Source: Candidatus Hydrogenedentota bacterium (lineage in GTDB: Bacteria > Hydrogenedentota > Hydrogenedentia > Hydrogenedentales > SLHB01). Taken from it: 8,941 bases of DNA. The stretch spans positions 1-8,941 of the forward strand of contig SLHB01000148.1 of assembly GCA_007136375.1 (NCBI GenBank). The letters are read 5' to 3'. The notes beneath the pieces were generated by a model. The model saw only the letters and a list, made by a program, of their open reading frames with translations. It was not told where the DNA came from and searched no databases. This document shows, piece by piece, positions 1-7,511 of this stretch. Each line of letters starts with the position of its first letter. The first letter of the stretch is position 1. The position numbers were made by a program, and so were the translations under genes.

Positions 1-496
1 CGACGGCGAGCATGATGAAGGCGATCATGACTTTGGCGAAGATGCCGCTGATTTTGCCGAGGGCGGCGCCGAGTCCGGTCCAAAGAGAGTCGTTTACGTG
101 GCGTTCCTTGACCAGATACTCGTAGAGGGCCGCGGCGATGAATCCGCCGGCGCAGGCGCCGATGACCGTTCCAATGAGGGGGAGCCAGGGCGTGCCAGCG
201 ATGCCGCCGAGGACGCAGCCGACGGCGACGGTCAGGAAGGCTTCCTTCGAGCCGCCGAAACGGGTGGCGCCGAAGCTGGCGGCCACGGCTTCGAGGATTT
301 CGCCCAGGGCGGCCAGGGCGGCGAGGATGATGATGGCGGCGAGGCTGAAGTGGGCCTGGCCGGTGAGGAGCCAGGCGGCGGCGACGGCGATGAGAATCAG
401 CCAACTGCCGAAGAGGCCGAGCATGTTCAGGAAGAGCCCAACGAGCAGCGTGAGGCCGAAGAGGCTCCAGCCGGCGATGGCGAGGGCGGTTTCCAT
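1..496 (-). CDS. DUF456 family membrane protein (3' end beyond window)
   Basis: Reading the minus strand from ATG at 496 gives at least 165 codons without a stop, running off the left edge. The product is very hydrophobic, with roughly five or six membrane segments (about residues 8-44, 50-75, 87-105, 107-127 and 150-165). The central LGEILEA...FGATRFGGSK stretch (about 64-84), the Gly-rich PLIGTVIGACAGG stretch and the later LGAALGKISG block match what I know of the DUF456 family (usually about 160-180 residues), so only a few residues are probably missing. The family is an inner-membrane protein of unknown function. It starts 24 bases after the aldolase stop, with GGGGA about 10 bases before the ATG, so the two genes are probably co-transcribed. 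The family call is from memory of the motif pattern; no function can be inferred. Confidence 0.82.
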   Translation of the reverse strand, partial: METALAIAGWSLFGLTLLVGLFLNMLGLFGSWLILIAVAAAWLLTGQAHFSLAAIIILAALAALGEILEAVAASFGATRFGGSKEAFLTVAVGCVLGGIAGTPWLPLIGTVIGACAGGFIAAALYEYLVKERHVNDSLWTGLGAALGKISGIFAKVMIAFIMLAV

Positions 497-520
497 GGGC
501 GTCCGTTCCCCGCGTCCGTT

Positions 521-1300
521 CTATTCGAAGCGGCGCAGGGCGTTTCGCGCCGCCACGGCCCCGTTGGTGAGGAAGGTGTCGTCGAAACCGCAGGCGATGA
601 GGTTGTAGCCCCGATCGAGCCAGGTCTGCGCGTCTTCTGGGTGTTCGCAGAGGGTTCCGCTGGCGATGCCAAACTGCTCGCAGATCTCCGCGACGGAACA
701 GGCGGCCTCGATGAGTTCGGGCGCTTCGGGTGTGTCCGGTTTGCCGATGTCCATTTGGAAGTCGGCGGGCCCGAAGATGGCGGCGTCGATCTGGCCTTCG
801 GCCGCTTCCAACATTAACTCGAGGTTCTCCGCGCCGCGCTGGCTCTCAATCTGAATGAAAAGGAAGCGGTTGTTGTTTTGGTCTTGGATGCGCTCCGCCA
901 TGCTGATGGGGTGGACGCCGTAGACGCTGGAGCGGATGCCGAAACCCCGGCTGCCGATGGGCGGATAGCGGGCCCAGGAGATGATCCGGCGCACTTGCTC
1001 GGGGGTTTCCACACGGGGGACCATGATGGCGTCGGCGCCCAAATCCAGGCCGCGGGCGATGAGGCTGTAGTCCGTGTTGGTGACGCGCAGCACGGTGATG
1101 ACGCCCACGTCCTCGGCGGTGCGGATGGCCTCTTGGATACGTTCGTAGCTGTGGTGGGCGTGTTCATTGTCGAGCCACAGCCAGTCAAATCCGGCCCGGG
1201 CCAGGGTGCGGATCGTGTGCGGATACATATACTCGACGATGACCGTGCCCCAGCTTATGCTGCGGACGCGGCAGACTTCCGCGAAGGTGCGTCTGTCCAT
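521..1300 (-). CDS. HpcH/HpaI-family aldolase (2-keto-3-deoxy acid aldolase type)
   Basis: A 259-residue protein of normal family length (about 250-265). Family members are class II, divalent-metal aldolases that cleave or form 2-keto-3-deoxy acids, giving pyruvate plus an aldehyde. Visible signatures are DNEH (44-47, expected catalytic His47), LRV with Arg72, LDLGAD followed by MVPRVET (85-99, Asp86 expected to pair with the His), ARYPPIGSRGFG (110-121), QIES with Glu152 and FGPAD with Asp180 (the expected metal ligands). All key positions are present, so it looks active. The residues after the catalytic His (AHHS) differ from the APND-type sequence of the E. coli enzyme, so the substrate is uncertain: RhmA-like, 4-hydroxy-2-oxoheptanedioate or another acid. 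The ATG is preceded by AGGGGA about 9 bases upstream. It is the first gene of a unit with the DUF456 gene; no sugar-acid pathway genes are visible nearby. Confidence 0.9.
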   Translation of the reverse strand: MDRRTFAEVCRVRSISWGTVIVEYMYPHTIRTLARAGFDWLWLDNEHAHHSYERIQEAIRTAEDVGVITVLRVTNTDYSLIARGLDLGADAIMVPRVETPEQVRRIISWARYPPIGSRGFGIRSSVYGVHPISMAERIQDQNNNRFLFIQIESQRGAENLELMLEAAEGQIDAAIFGPADFQMDIGKPDTPEAPELIEAACSVAEICEQFGIASGTLCEHPEDAQTWLDRGYNLIACGFDDTFLTNGAVAARNALRRFE

Positions 1301-1363
1301 CCCGGCGTTCCCCTGTGGTTGCCTTTTCCCCGTTAGACTCCATGGCCACGGCGCGTTGACGGC

Positions 1364-1392
1364 ATACTAGCCGGGCGGCGCGGTCAACACAA
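1364..1392 (-). promoter_or_regulatory. Candidate promoter for the aldolase-DUF456 unit
   Basis: On the minus strand a TTGTGT (1392-1387), a 17-base spacer and TAGTAT (1369-1364) form a weak sigma70-like pair. It would start transcription near 1357, about 57 bases before the aldolase ATG. The -35 matches consensus at only three positions, so this is tentative. Confidence 0.28.
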
Positions 1393-1400
1393 GTCGGAGG

Positions 1401-1430
1401 TTGGCATAGCGGGTGGAAGCGCCATAGTAT
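1401..1430 (+). promoter_or_regulatory. Candidate promoter for the zinc-ribbon membrane protein gene
   Basis: TTGGCA (1401-1406), an 18-base spacer and TAGTAT (1425-1430) give a plausible sigma70-type promoter, with a start near 1437 and a leader of about 93 bases. It sits back to back with the minus-strand candidate in the 1301-1529 divergent gap, which otherwise shows nothing I recognise. Confidence 0.35.
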
Positions 1431-1529
1431 AGGATGAACACGAACTGGTGAATAGGAAGAACGAGGGAGCGTGCATGGAAGGAATGGTTGCATGACGGAT
1501 CGGCGCGGCGCGGTAAGAGGTGAACGCCC

Positions 1530-2534
1530 ATGGGCGATGTGATCGTCACGTGCGTGTGCGGCGCCCGCATGCGCGCGTCGGAGTACACGATAGGGATGCG
1601 GGTCCGTTGCGCCAAGTGCGGCGAGCCCCTCGACATCACGGAAGAAAACACCGTACCCGTGGAGGAGACGGACGCTCCACGCCCGCCAAGCCAGCCGCGC
1701 CGGCCCGGGGGCAAGGAGGGCCCTAAACCGGGGCCGTCCGCGAACGCGCCCGCCGCCGCGCCCGCGAAAGGGGAAGGGGAGGGGAGGGGTTGCAAGCGCT
1801 GTGGCCGCGCCTTTCGCGGCGATTGGGACCAGCACGTCACATCGTCCTTCGGCGTGGTCTGCAACATCTGCTTCAACATCCTCAAGCAGGAGCAGGCGCT
1901 CCAGCAGGAAGACGAGGAGCCGCCCGCGGGACCCGTCGAGCCCGCCGGACTGGATGAGTATTACCACGAGCCGGAAGACGGACGGCCGCCCGGCGCGAAA
2001 AAGGATCTCGGCGCCGCGGAGCGGGAGCAGCGGACCCAGAGCCTCGTCACGGCGGCGGGTTGCGCCACCATCATCATCACCATCATCATGGTCGCGATCT
2101 ACGGCGGTCCACCCGCGCCCGGCGAGACGGGAGGCGGACCGGACACCGAGGAGCTGCGGGCGGAGTTGCCCCGGCAGTTCCGCATCGGCTTCCTCGCCGT
2201 TTCCTTCCTCTTCGGCTACGCCGGCGAGTTGGCCGCCTTGTTCTTCTGTTTACGCCGCGCGGGGGCCGAGCCCCACGGGACCGTCGGCCGCGATCTCTTG
2301 GCGCTACTCGCGCCGGCCATGGCGGTCCACCTCATGCGCCTCTTTCTCTCCCTCCCGAACGTCTTCGCCGCGACGGCCATCGCCCACGTTTCCGGCTTGG
2401 TCCTCATCAAATGGCTGTTCGGCCTCAGCCTCGGCGAGACGCTGATCTACTGGATCATGCGGCTGCTCCTTGGGCTGTTGGCGTATCTTCTGGGCGTCGT
2501 GGTCCTCTATGGCTTCGCCGCGGCGGTGTTGTAG
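1530..2534 (+). CDS. Zinc-ribbon membrane protein of unknown function
   Basis: A 334-residue protein I do not recognise as a named family. The N-terminus has a CxC...CxxC zinc ribbon (Cys8, Cys10, Cys27, Cys30) resembling the short ribbons that head many Planctomycetes-type proteins. A Pro/Gly/Ala-rich linker (about 45-85) leads to a second four-cysteine cluster (Cys88, Cys91, Cys111, Cys114, with His102 between). After an acidic linker (about 125-170) come about five hydrophobic segments: 173-191, 218-240, 254-275, 278-298 and 303-332. The layout suggests two cytoplasmic metal-binding modules tethered to a polytopic inner-membrane domain, perhaps a sensor or assembly factor, but that is inference. 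The start is well supported: GAGGTGA at 1517-1523 lies 6 bases before the ATG. It is a single gene, divergent from the aldolase unit; no terminator is visible after it. Confidence 0.78.
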   Translation: MGDVIVTCVCGARMRASEYTIGMRVRCAKCGEPLDITEENTVPVEETDAPRPPSQPRRPGGKEGPKPGPSANAPAAAPAKGEGEGRGCKRCGRAFRGDWDQHVTSSFGVVCNICFNILKQEQALQQEDEEPPAGPVEPAGLDEYYHEPEDGRPPGAKKDLGAAEREQRTQSLVTAAGCATIIITIIMVAIYGGPPAPGETGGGPDTEELRAELPRQFRIGFLAVSFLFGYAGELAALFFCLRRAGAEPHGTVGRDLLALLAPAMAVHLMRLFLSLPNVFAATAIAHVSGLVLIKWLFGLSLGETLIYWIMRLLLGLLAYLLGVVVLYGFAAAVL

Positions 2535-2555
2535 CCCTTTCCGGCCTTCTTGCTC

Positions 2556-2584
2556 TTGACATTTCACTATCAAGACTGTAGTAT
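2556..2584 (+). promoter_or_regulatory. Promoter P1 upstream of the prepilin gene
   Basis: A perfect TTGACA -35 (2556-2561), 17-base spacer and TAGTAT -10 (2579-2584). The predicted start is near 2591, leaving a leader of about 177 bases before the prepilin ATG. Two copies of AGTGATCC (2591-2598 and 2603-2610) lie right at the predicted start, where a regulator could bind. Confidence 0.6.
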
Positions 2585-2590
2585 ACCTCA

Positions 2591-2610
2591 AGTGATCCGC
2601 ATAGTGATCC
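2591..2610 (+). repeat. Tandem AGTGATCC octamers at the P1 start site
   Basis: Two identical octamers with a 12-base period, at 2591-2598 and 2603-2610. An inverse match to the second copy (CACTAT at 2565-2570 against ATAGTG at 2601-2606) lies within the P1 spacer. The placement fits an operator, but no regulator is known and chance is possible for so short a repeat. Confidence 0.4.
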
Positions 2611-2660
2611 AAAGTTAGTGGCGGTATGTGCGAACCGGCTTGGATTGACGCGCGTACGGC

Positions 2661-2689
2661 TTGACATCCATCGCGGAAGCCGGTAAAGT
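2661..2689 (+). promoter_or_regulatory. Promoter P2 upstream of the prepilin gene
   Basis: A second perfect TTGACA (2661-2666), again with a 17-base spacer, then TAAAGT (2684-2689). The start would be near 2696, about 72 bases before the prepilin ATG. The leader between contains a 12-base palindrome GGGCCCGGGCCC (2728-2739). Spacing equal to P1 supports both being real. Confidence 0.55.
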
Positions 2690-2767
2690 TGCGTTGTGTT
2701 AAATTTTGTGCTTAAGATCAACTCTCCGGGCCCGGGCCCATGACAGTGCGAAAGAGGATACGTCATT

Positions 2768-3757
2768 ATGTTGTGGAAAAATCGAATGCAGGCGCGGCGA
2801 AACGGGTTCACCCTCATCGAACTGCTGGTCGTCATCGCCATCATCGGCATTCTCGCGGCCATTCTGCTTCCGGCGTTGGCGCGGGCGCGGGAGGCGGCGC
2901 GCAGGGCCTCGTGCGCCAACAACCTGCGCCAGATGGGCATCGTGTTCCGCATGTACTCCAGCGAGAACCGGGAGCTGTTCCCCGCGATGAAGACGCGGCG
3001 GTGCGACAACACGGTGTCGAGCTGGGAGCAAATCTTCGACGCCGAACCGGTGTATCCTGAATACCTTAGCGATTTCGATGTGCTCATCTGCCCCAGCAGT
3101 CCGGACGGAGCGACCGCCCTTGAGACTTGGGACGAGGGGGTGACCGGCAGCGACAACTACCGGGCCGTCGAGGGTTTCGCGAACACCGGACGCGTGTATC
3201 CCTGCGAGATTAGCGACCATCCCTACACGTATTTGGGTTGGCTCATTCACGACGAGATGGTGGATACGCCGGACAAGGTGATAGCCCTGGACGAGAATGT
3301 TGTCAACATTGGGCACAGCATCTTCGATGACGTGTCCGTGGTCCACGACACCTGGCAATTCCAGGTTCCAGTAGGAACGCACTCGTCGGCGCCCCGGCTC
3401 CGCGAAGGGATCGAGCGCTTCCTCATCACCGACATCAACAATCCTGGCGCGGGCGCCCGGGCGCAGTCATCCATCCCCGTAATGTGGGACAACATAGCCG
3501 ATGATGGGCACTTTAACCATGTTCCCGGCGGCTGCAACATCCTGTTTATGGACGGCGGCGTCCGCTTCGAGCGTTGGCCCGCGAGCAGCGAAGGCCCCGG
3601 CGGCACGGTGGAACTGGACGGGCAATACATGCCCGTGGGCGGAACGTTCCCGATGAACGCTGGCGGCATTGTGTTTCACGAGGCCCTTCACGAATTCGCC
3701 CCGGGCGATCAGTATTACCCGGGCGACATACAGTGGCCGGGCCGGTATTGGCATTAA
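2768..3757 (+). CDS. Type IV/type II-like prepilin with H-X9-DG-type motif
   Basis: A 329-residue secreted pilin-like protein. The N-terminus carries a classic class III leader: basic residues, then RRNG|FTLIELLVVIA with cleavage expected after Gly13, a methylated Phe14 and the conserved Glu18, followed by the long hydrophobic helix and ALARAREAARRASCANNLRQM. The globular domain ends in NHVPGGCNILFMDGG (250-264), the H-X9-DG processing-associated motif of planctomycete/lentisphaera-type prepilins; here ten residues, not nine, separate His251 from Asp262. An unusually long tail of about 60 residues follows (271-329), rich in Gly, Pro and aromatics. Cys49, Cys79, Cys108, Cys146 and Cys256 could form disulfides. 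GAGGA (2754-2758) lies 9 bases before the ATG. No other pilus or secretion genes are nearby, as is usual for these scattered, highly expanded families; its partner machinery is presumably encoded elsewhere. Confidence 0.9.
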   Translation: MLWKNRMQARRNGFTLIELLVVIAIIGILAAILLPALARAREAARRASCANNLRQMGIVFRMYSSENRELFPAMKTRRCDNTVSSWEQIFDAEPVYPEYLSDFDVLICPSSPDGATALETWDEGVTGSDNYRAVEGFANTGRVYPCEISDHPYTYLGWLIHDEMVDTPDKVIALDENVVNIGHSIFDDVSVVHDTWQFQVPVGTHSSAPRLREGIERFLITDINNPGAGARAQSSIPVMWDNIADDGHFNHVPGGCNILFMDGGVRFERWPASSEGPGGTVELDGQYMPVGGTFPMNAGGIVFHEALHEFAPGDQYYPGDIQWPGRYWH

Positions 3758-3809
3758 GTCCGGCGCCGAATCTAGCAACGGCGCGCGGCATTTGAAGTGC
3801 ATGCCGGAC
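3758..3809 (+). other. Nested inverted repeats just after the prepilin stop
   Basis: GTCCGGC (3758-3764) pairs with GCCGGAC (3803-3809), enclosing GCGCCG (3763-3768) and CGGCGC (3779-3784). No T-run follows, so it is not a textbook intrinsic terminator; it could protect the mRNA 3' end or assist termination. The two stems overlap by two bases, so they are not fully compatible. Confidence 0.35.
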
Positions 3810-3890
3810 GTGGGGTACACTCTGCAGGGTTTGGCGCGGCTCACCGCAGCGTCAGGCCCGCTTTTTGTCTCAATATCACCTGCTTGGCCG

Positions 3891-3911
3891 GCGGGAACGC
3901 GGGCTTCCCGC
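3891..3911 (+). other. Stable hairpin upstream of ndk
   Basis: GCGGGAA (3891-3897), a 7-base loop and TTCCCGC (3905-3911), a perfect 7-bp stem that can be extended with CCG/CGG (3888-3890 with 3916-3918) across a bulge. It lies about 54 bases before the ndk start. No T-run follows, so it may be a leader structure or part of a Rho-dependent end. The rest of the 207-bp gap shows no clear promoter. Confidence 0.4.
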
Positions 3912-3964
3912 GCGCCGGGTCCAAGAATTTCATGATACTGGTTGCGTAAGGGCAAGGGGGTAGT

Positions 3965-4423
3965 GTGAGCGAACGAACTTTCGTCATGATAAAGCCGGAC
4001 GGCGTGTCCCGCCGGTTGTGCGGGCGCGTCATCGCCCGGTATGAGAGCAAGGGCCTGCGGTTGGCGGGCATGAAGATGCAGATCGTGGCGCGCGAACTCG
4101 CCGAGCGGCATTACGCCGAACACAAGTATAAACCCTTCTACGGGGACTTGGTGGACTTCATTATGTCCGGGCCATCCATCGCGATGGTTTGGGAAGGGCC
4201 CAACGCCGTGGAAGTCGTCCGCAAAATGAATGGCGCGACCAATAGTTTGAAGGCCGACCCCGGCACCATCCGCGGCGATCTCGGCTTGAGCTTGCAGAAC
4301 AATGTGGTTCACGCGTCCGATTCGCCCGAGACCGCGCAACGGGAGATCGGGCTCTACTTCACGGACGCGGAGCTCTGGGATTACCCCATGCCCGATGCGG
4401 CGTGGCTCGGCCAGAAATCGTAG
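3965..4423 (+). CDS. ndk: Nucleoside diphosphate kinase
   Basis: A 152-residue cytoplasmic enzyme of normal length (about 140-150). It transfers the gamma phosphate of ATP to other (d)NDPs through a phosphohistidine. Visible hallmarks are ERTFVMIKPDGV with Lys10, the Kpn-loop-like region, RKMNGATNSLKADPGTIRGDLG (87-107, quoted in part; Arg103, Gly104 and Asp105 conserved) and NVVHASDS with catalytic His116. The common T-x-P just before the PGTIRGD block is replaced by TNSLKADPG, a mild deviation. GTG at 3965 is the best start because the first ATG downstream (3986) would delete the first beta strand; AAGGGGG lies a few bases upstream. The 29-residue basic protein follows 67 bases later and probably shares its transcript, ending at the 4611-4680 terminator. 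Confidence 0.96.
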   Translation: MSERTFVMIKPDGVSRRLCGRVIARYESKGLRLAGMKMQIVARELAERHYAEHKYKPFYGDLVDFIMSGPSIAMVWEGPNAVEVVRKMNGATNSLKADPGTIRGDLGLSLQNNVVHASDSPETAQREIGLYFTDAELWDYPMPDAAWLGQKS

Positions 4424-4490
4424 CGGGACCGCCGCGGCGGGGCCAATGAACCTTTGAAACGGAAACGCAGACACTACAGGAGGATAGCGC

Positions 4491-4580
4491 ATGGCAGGCG
4501 GAAGAAAAGTGCGGCGAGCCAAGATCTCGAAGCACAAGCGCAAGAAACGGCGCCGCGCCAATCGTCATAAGAACAAGTAA
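4491..4580 (+). CDS. 29-residue basic protein, AURKAIP1/COX24-domain (bS22/mS38-like), putative ribosomal
   Basis: A very short gene: ATG at 4491, TAA at 4578-4580, product 29 residues with about 16 Lys/Arg plus two His and no acidic residue. AGGAGGA (4478-4484) lies 7 bases before the ATG, one of the two strongest ribosome-binding sites in the window, and a clear terminator follows, so this is a real gene. The core KISKHKRKKRRRANRHK fits the pattern of the COX24/AURKAIP1 C-terminal domain (DUF1713), known as mitochondrial ribosomal protein mS38 and, in actinobacteria, as bS22, which sits in the small subunit near the decoding centre. I infer a 30S-associated protein. Other tiny basic ribosomal proteins such as Thx are a less good match. 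It is 67 bases after ndk and probably co-transcribed. The family call is by motif memory. Confidence 0.75.
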   Translation: MAGGRKVRRAKISKHKRKKRRRANRHKNK

Positions 4581-4610
4581 TAGCCGCCTTCGCCATGAGC
4601 GAACGGAGAA

Positions 4611-4680
4611 ACACGCGCAAGGGACGCGCCGCGGCATTCCGGTAAGGCGCCGGGGCCGTCCTTGCGCGGCCGTGTTTTTT
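4611..4680 (+). terminator. Intrinsic terminator after the ndk-small protein unit
   Basis: CGCGCAAGGGACG (4614-4626, counting the leading C) pairs with CGTCCTTGCGCG (4657-4668) with a single G bulge; an inner GCGCC/GGCGC stem (4626-4630 with 4646-4650) nests inside. The outer ACACG/CGTGT can also pair, and six T's follow (4675-4680). It begins about 30 bases after the small-gene stop and is the only canonical Rho-independent terminator in the window. Confidence 0.85.
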
Positions 4681-4712
4681 CCCGTCTCGCTGTCAACATG
4701 GACGCCGTGAAG

Positions 4713-4870
4713 GTCCCCTTTTCAACGAGACCGGTAGCGCGGCCCTGGGTGGACTGCGGGGCGCCGTGAATTGAGACTTCGGCGGATGAGTTCCCCCTTC
4801 TTGAGGGGATGTAGGGCGAGGCCGTACGGCGAATGAGTCCCCCTTTGAAAACGGATTCAGAGGGATGTAA
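4713..4870 (+). repeat. Degenerate C-rich direct repeats in the 4681-4966 gap
   Basis: CGGCGGATGAG followed by TTCCCCCTTCTTGAGGGGATGTA (4780-4813, quoted in two parts) is echoed 47 bases later by CGGCGAATGAG followed by TCCCCCTTTGAAAAC...AGAGGGATGTAA (4827-4870). A third fragment, GTCCCCTTTTCAA, lies at 4713-4725. Each full copy has a C-run then a G-run able to form a small hairpin. The wording resembles a dispersed intergenic repeat of the form CCCCCTTT...AAAGGGGG seen in many bacterial genomes; these copies look decayed. The rest of this 286-bp gap shows no gene and no convincing promoter. Confidence 0.5.
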
Positions 4871-4966
4871 ACGCGCCAAGCCGAAACAGCCGGGCGCCAA
4901 AACGTGGCGAGTCCCGGCAAGGCGCGGCCCGAAACCCGGGCCCGCTTGCAACAGGAGGTGTGGACT

Positions 4967-5479
4967 ATGGCGGACGAAGACCGCAAGATCATCGTGGACG
5001 AGGACTGGAAGGGCAAGGTTCAACGCGAGAAGGAAGAGGCCCTGGCCAAGTCCCAAGAGCCCCAGGAGGGCCAACCAGCCGCTGGCGAGGAGGCCGGCGC
5101 CGTGGAAGACGGCGGACAGCCGGAAGACCAGGCGCAGCCGGATCTGGGCGATGTGGACCAGAACTTCATGGCGCTCATGTCCAGCCTCGTGACGCAGGCG
5201 ATGTACGCTTTGGGCATGGTGCCTCAAGAGGAAGGCAGCAATCAGGTCATGGTGGACCTGAACGCATCCAAGCAGCTCGTCGACATTTTGGTCATGCTGA
5301 AGAAGAAGACCGAAGGCAACCTGACCAACGACGAGTCGCGGCAACTCACCGAGGCGATAAGCGAGCTTCAACGCGTGTATGTGCTGCGTTCGCAGCAGGT
5401 GCAGGAGCAAACTATGAAACAGGCCGGCATGGATCCCAGCAACATCACCCAGATGGATCCCAACCGGTTTAAGCAGTAG
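4967..5479 (+). CDS. DUF1844 domain protein
   Basis: A 170-residue cytoplasmic protein with no signal peptide. The N-terminal third is polar and acidic (Glu/Gln/Pro/Ala-rich, about 20-62) and probably disordered. The folded part (about 65-140) matches the DUF1844 pattern: FMALMSSLVTQAMYALGMVP, then NASKQLVDILVMLKKKTEGNL, then ESRQLTEAISELQRVYV. The tail (141-170) is Gln/Met-rich. The family is small, helical and of unknown function. I chose ATG at 4967 because AGGAGGTG (4953-4960) sits 8 bases upstream; an in-frame start at 4904 would add 21 residues unlike the family and place the Shine-Dalgarno sequence inside the gene. purA begins 29 bases after its stop, suggesting a two-gene operon. Confidence 0.88.
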   Translation: MADEDRKIIVDEDWKGKVQREKEEALAKSQEPQEGQPAAGEEAGAVEDGGQPEDQAQPDLGDVDQNFMALMSSLVTQAMYALGMVPQEEGSNQVMVDLNASKQLVDILVMLKKKTEGNLTNDESRQLTEAISELQRVYVLRSQQVQEQTMKQAGMDPSNITQMDPNRFKQ

Positions 5480-5508
5480 CAGCGGACACCCGACACAGGA
5501 CATCTTAA

Positions 5509-6840
<1,332 letters not shown>

Positions 6841-6843
6841 AAC

Positions 6844-6879
6844 ATTGGGTGTTTCTTGGGGTTGCGCCGGAACACCAAT
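6844..6879 (+). other. Stem-loop just after purA; otherwise featureless 304-bp gap
   Basis: ATTGG(G)TGTT near 6844-6853 can pair with AACACCAAT (6871-6879) with one bulged G and a 17-base loop, starting 4 bases after the purA stop. No T-run follows, so termination here would need help. In the rest of 6841-7144, which is less GC-rich than the genes around it, I find no tRNA, no known riboswitch and no clear -35/-10 pair; TATCAT at 7056-7061 is an isolated -10-like hexamer. Confidence 0.35.
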
Positions 6880-7144
6880 TAAACTAATGTGTTTCGATAG
6901 AGCACAAGGTTCCGAGTGGGCAAGCGCAACCGACGCAGCTCTCCGTTGTTTGGGGCTCCGGTTCACCGCGAATTCCCTCGAACGCTTAGCGGGGATTGGC
7001 GCGCAAACAGACGCAAATTTCTCTTGGTAGTGGCAAACTTTCGGCGTGTATCGGGTATCATTAAGGAGAGACGTTTCTCTTGACACCGGAGCGCTTCGCG
7101 CCAGGGCGGCGCGGAGCCAAGAGAACACAGGTGCATGGATACCT

Positions 7145-7471
7145 ATGACGCACAAGAAGCGTTTTATCCTCGTCGCCGCCGTGATTTGCGCCAGCGCGTT
7201 GTTGCTGGGATGTCTTCAAGAGCCGCGTTCCACCCGCGCGTTTTCTCAGGATTGGGCCGAGGACCGGGGGCAACCCGTCCGCGAGCGCGAGCGAAACGGC
7301 AATAACAATGGCGACAATGACGTCCTTCTGGGAAACGAAGAGGGGGTTCGCGTTGAACTTGAGAACGGGCGTCCCCGGGTCCGTATGGGCGAGAACGGCG
7401 GTTTGGAGGCGGACGTGAACGTCCGGAGCGGCCGTCCCGAAGGCGGCGTCGGATACCGCTGGGAGTGGTAG
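7145..7471 (+). CDS. Small predicted lipoprotein, unknown function
   Basis: A 108-residue protein starting at ATG 7145. MTHKKR, a hydrophobic stretch (7-21) and the lipobox LLGC with Cys23 make a textbook lipoprotein signal, so the mature protein (about 86 residues) is probably lipid-anchored in the envelope. Residues 24-60 are polar, with an Asn/Gly/Asp-rich run (NGNNNGDND) that is probably a flexible spacer. The rest (about 62-108) alternates short polar/hydrophobic strands with Gly-containing turns (VRVELENG, RPRVRMGENG, EADVNVRSG, GVGYRWEW), suggesting a small beta-meander. I do not recognise a family. The ribosome-binding site is weak (GGA close to the ATG); in-frame extension to GTG 7046 adds 33 residues before the signal peptide and is unlikely. 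It stands alone between purA and tatA. Confidence 0.72.
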   Translation: MTHKKRFILVAAVICASALLLGCLQEPRSTRAFSQDWAEDRGQPVRERERNGNNNGDNDVLLGNEEGVRVELENGRPRVRMGENGGLEADVNVRSGRPEGGVGYRWEW

Positions 7472-7511
7472 CGCCCCCGCCGCAACCCATTGGCTCGTCC
7501 GTGTTTCCGCC

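Noticed and set aside
98..817. Plus-strand open frame of 239 codons
   Set aside because: It is antisense to the aldolase and DUF456 genes, and its Gly/Glu/Ala-rich composition is typical of a shadow frame.
2060..2095. Eight consecutive His codons in a plus-strand frame, resembling a cloning-vector His tag
   Set aside because: It is an out-of-frame reading of the ATC/ATT-rich codons for the Ile-rich membrane helix of the zinc-ribbon protein; no vector sequence surrounds it.
4429..4440. 12-base palindrome CCGCCGCGGCGG after ndk
   Set aside because: It has no loop and no T-run; such palindromes are expected by chance in GC-rich DNA.
3467..4561. Minus-strand open frame of 364 codons across the prepilin end and ndk
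   Set aside because: It covers three well-supported plus-strand genes in antisense and shows no domain.
4904..4966. Upstream in-frame start for the DUF1844 protein
   Set aside because: AGGAGGTG at 4953-4960 points to ATG 4967, and the 21 extra residues do not look like the family.
6841..7045. Possible tRNA or riboswitch in the gap after purA
   Set aside because: GGTTCAC near 6959 recalls a T-loop, but no acceptor stem or cloverleaf can be formed and no riboswitch core is recognisable.
7046..7144. GTG start extending the lipoprotein by 33 residues
   Set aside because: It would bury the lipoprotein signal sequence and has no ribosome-binding site.
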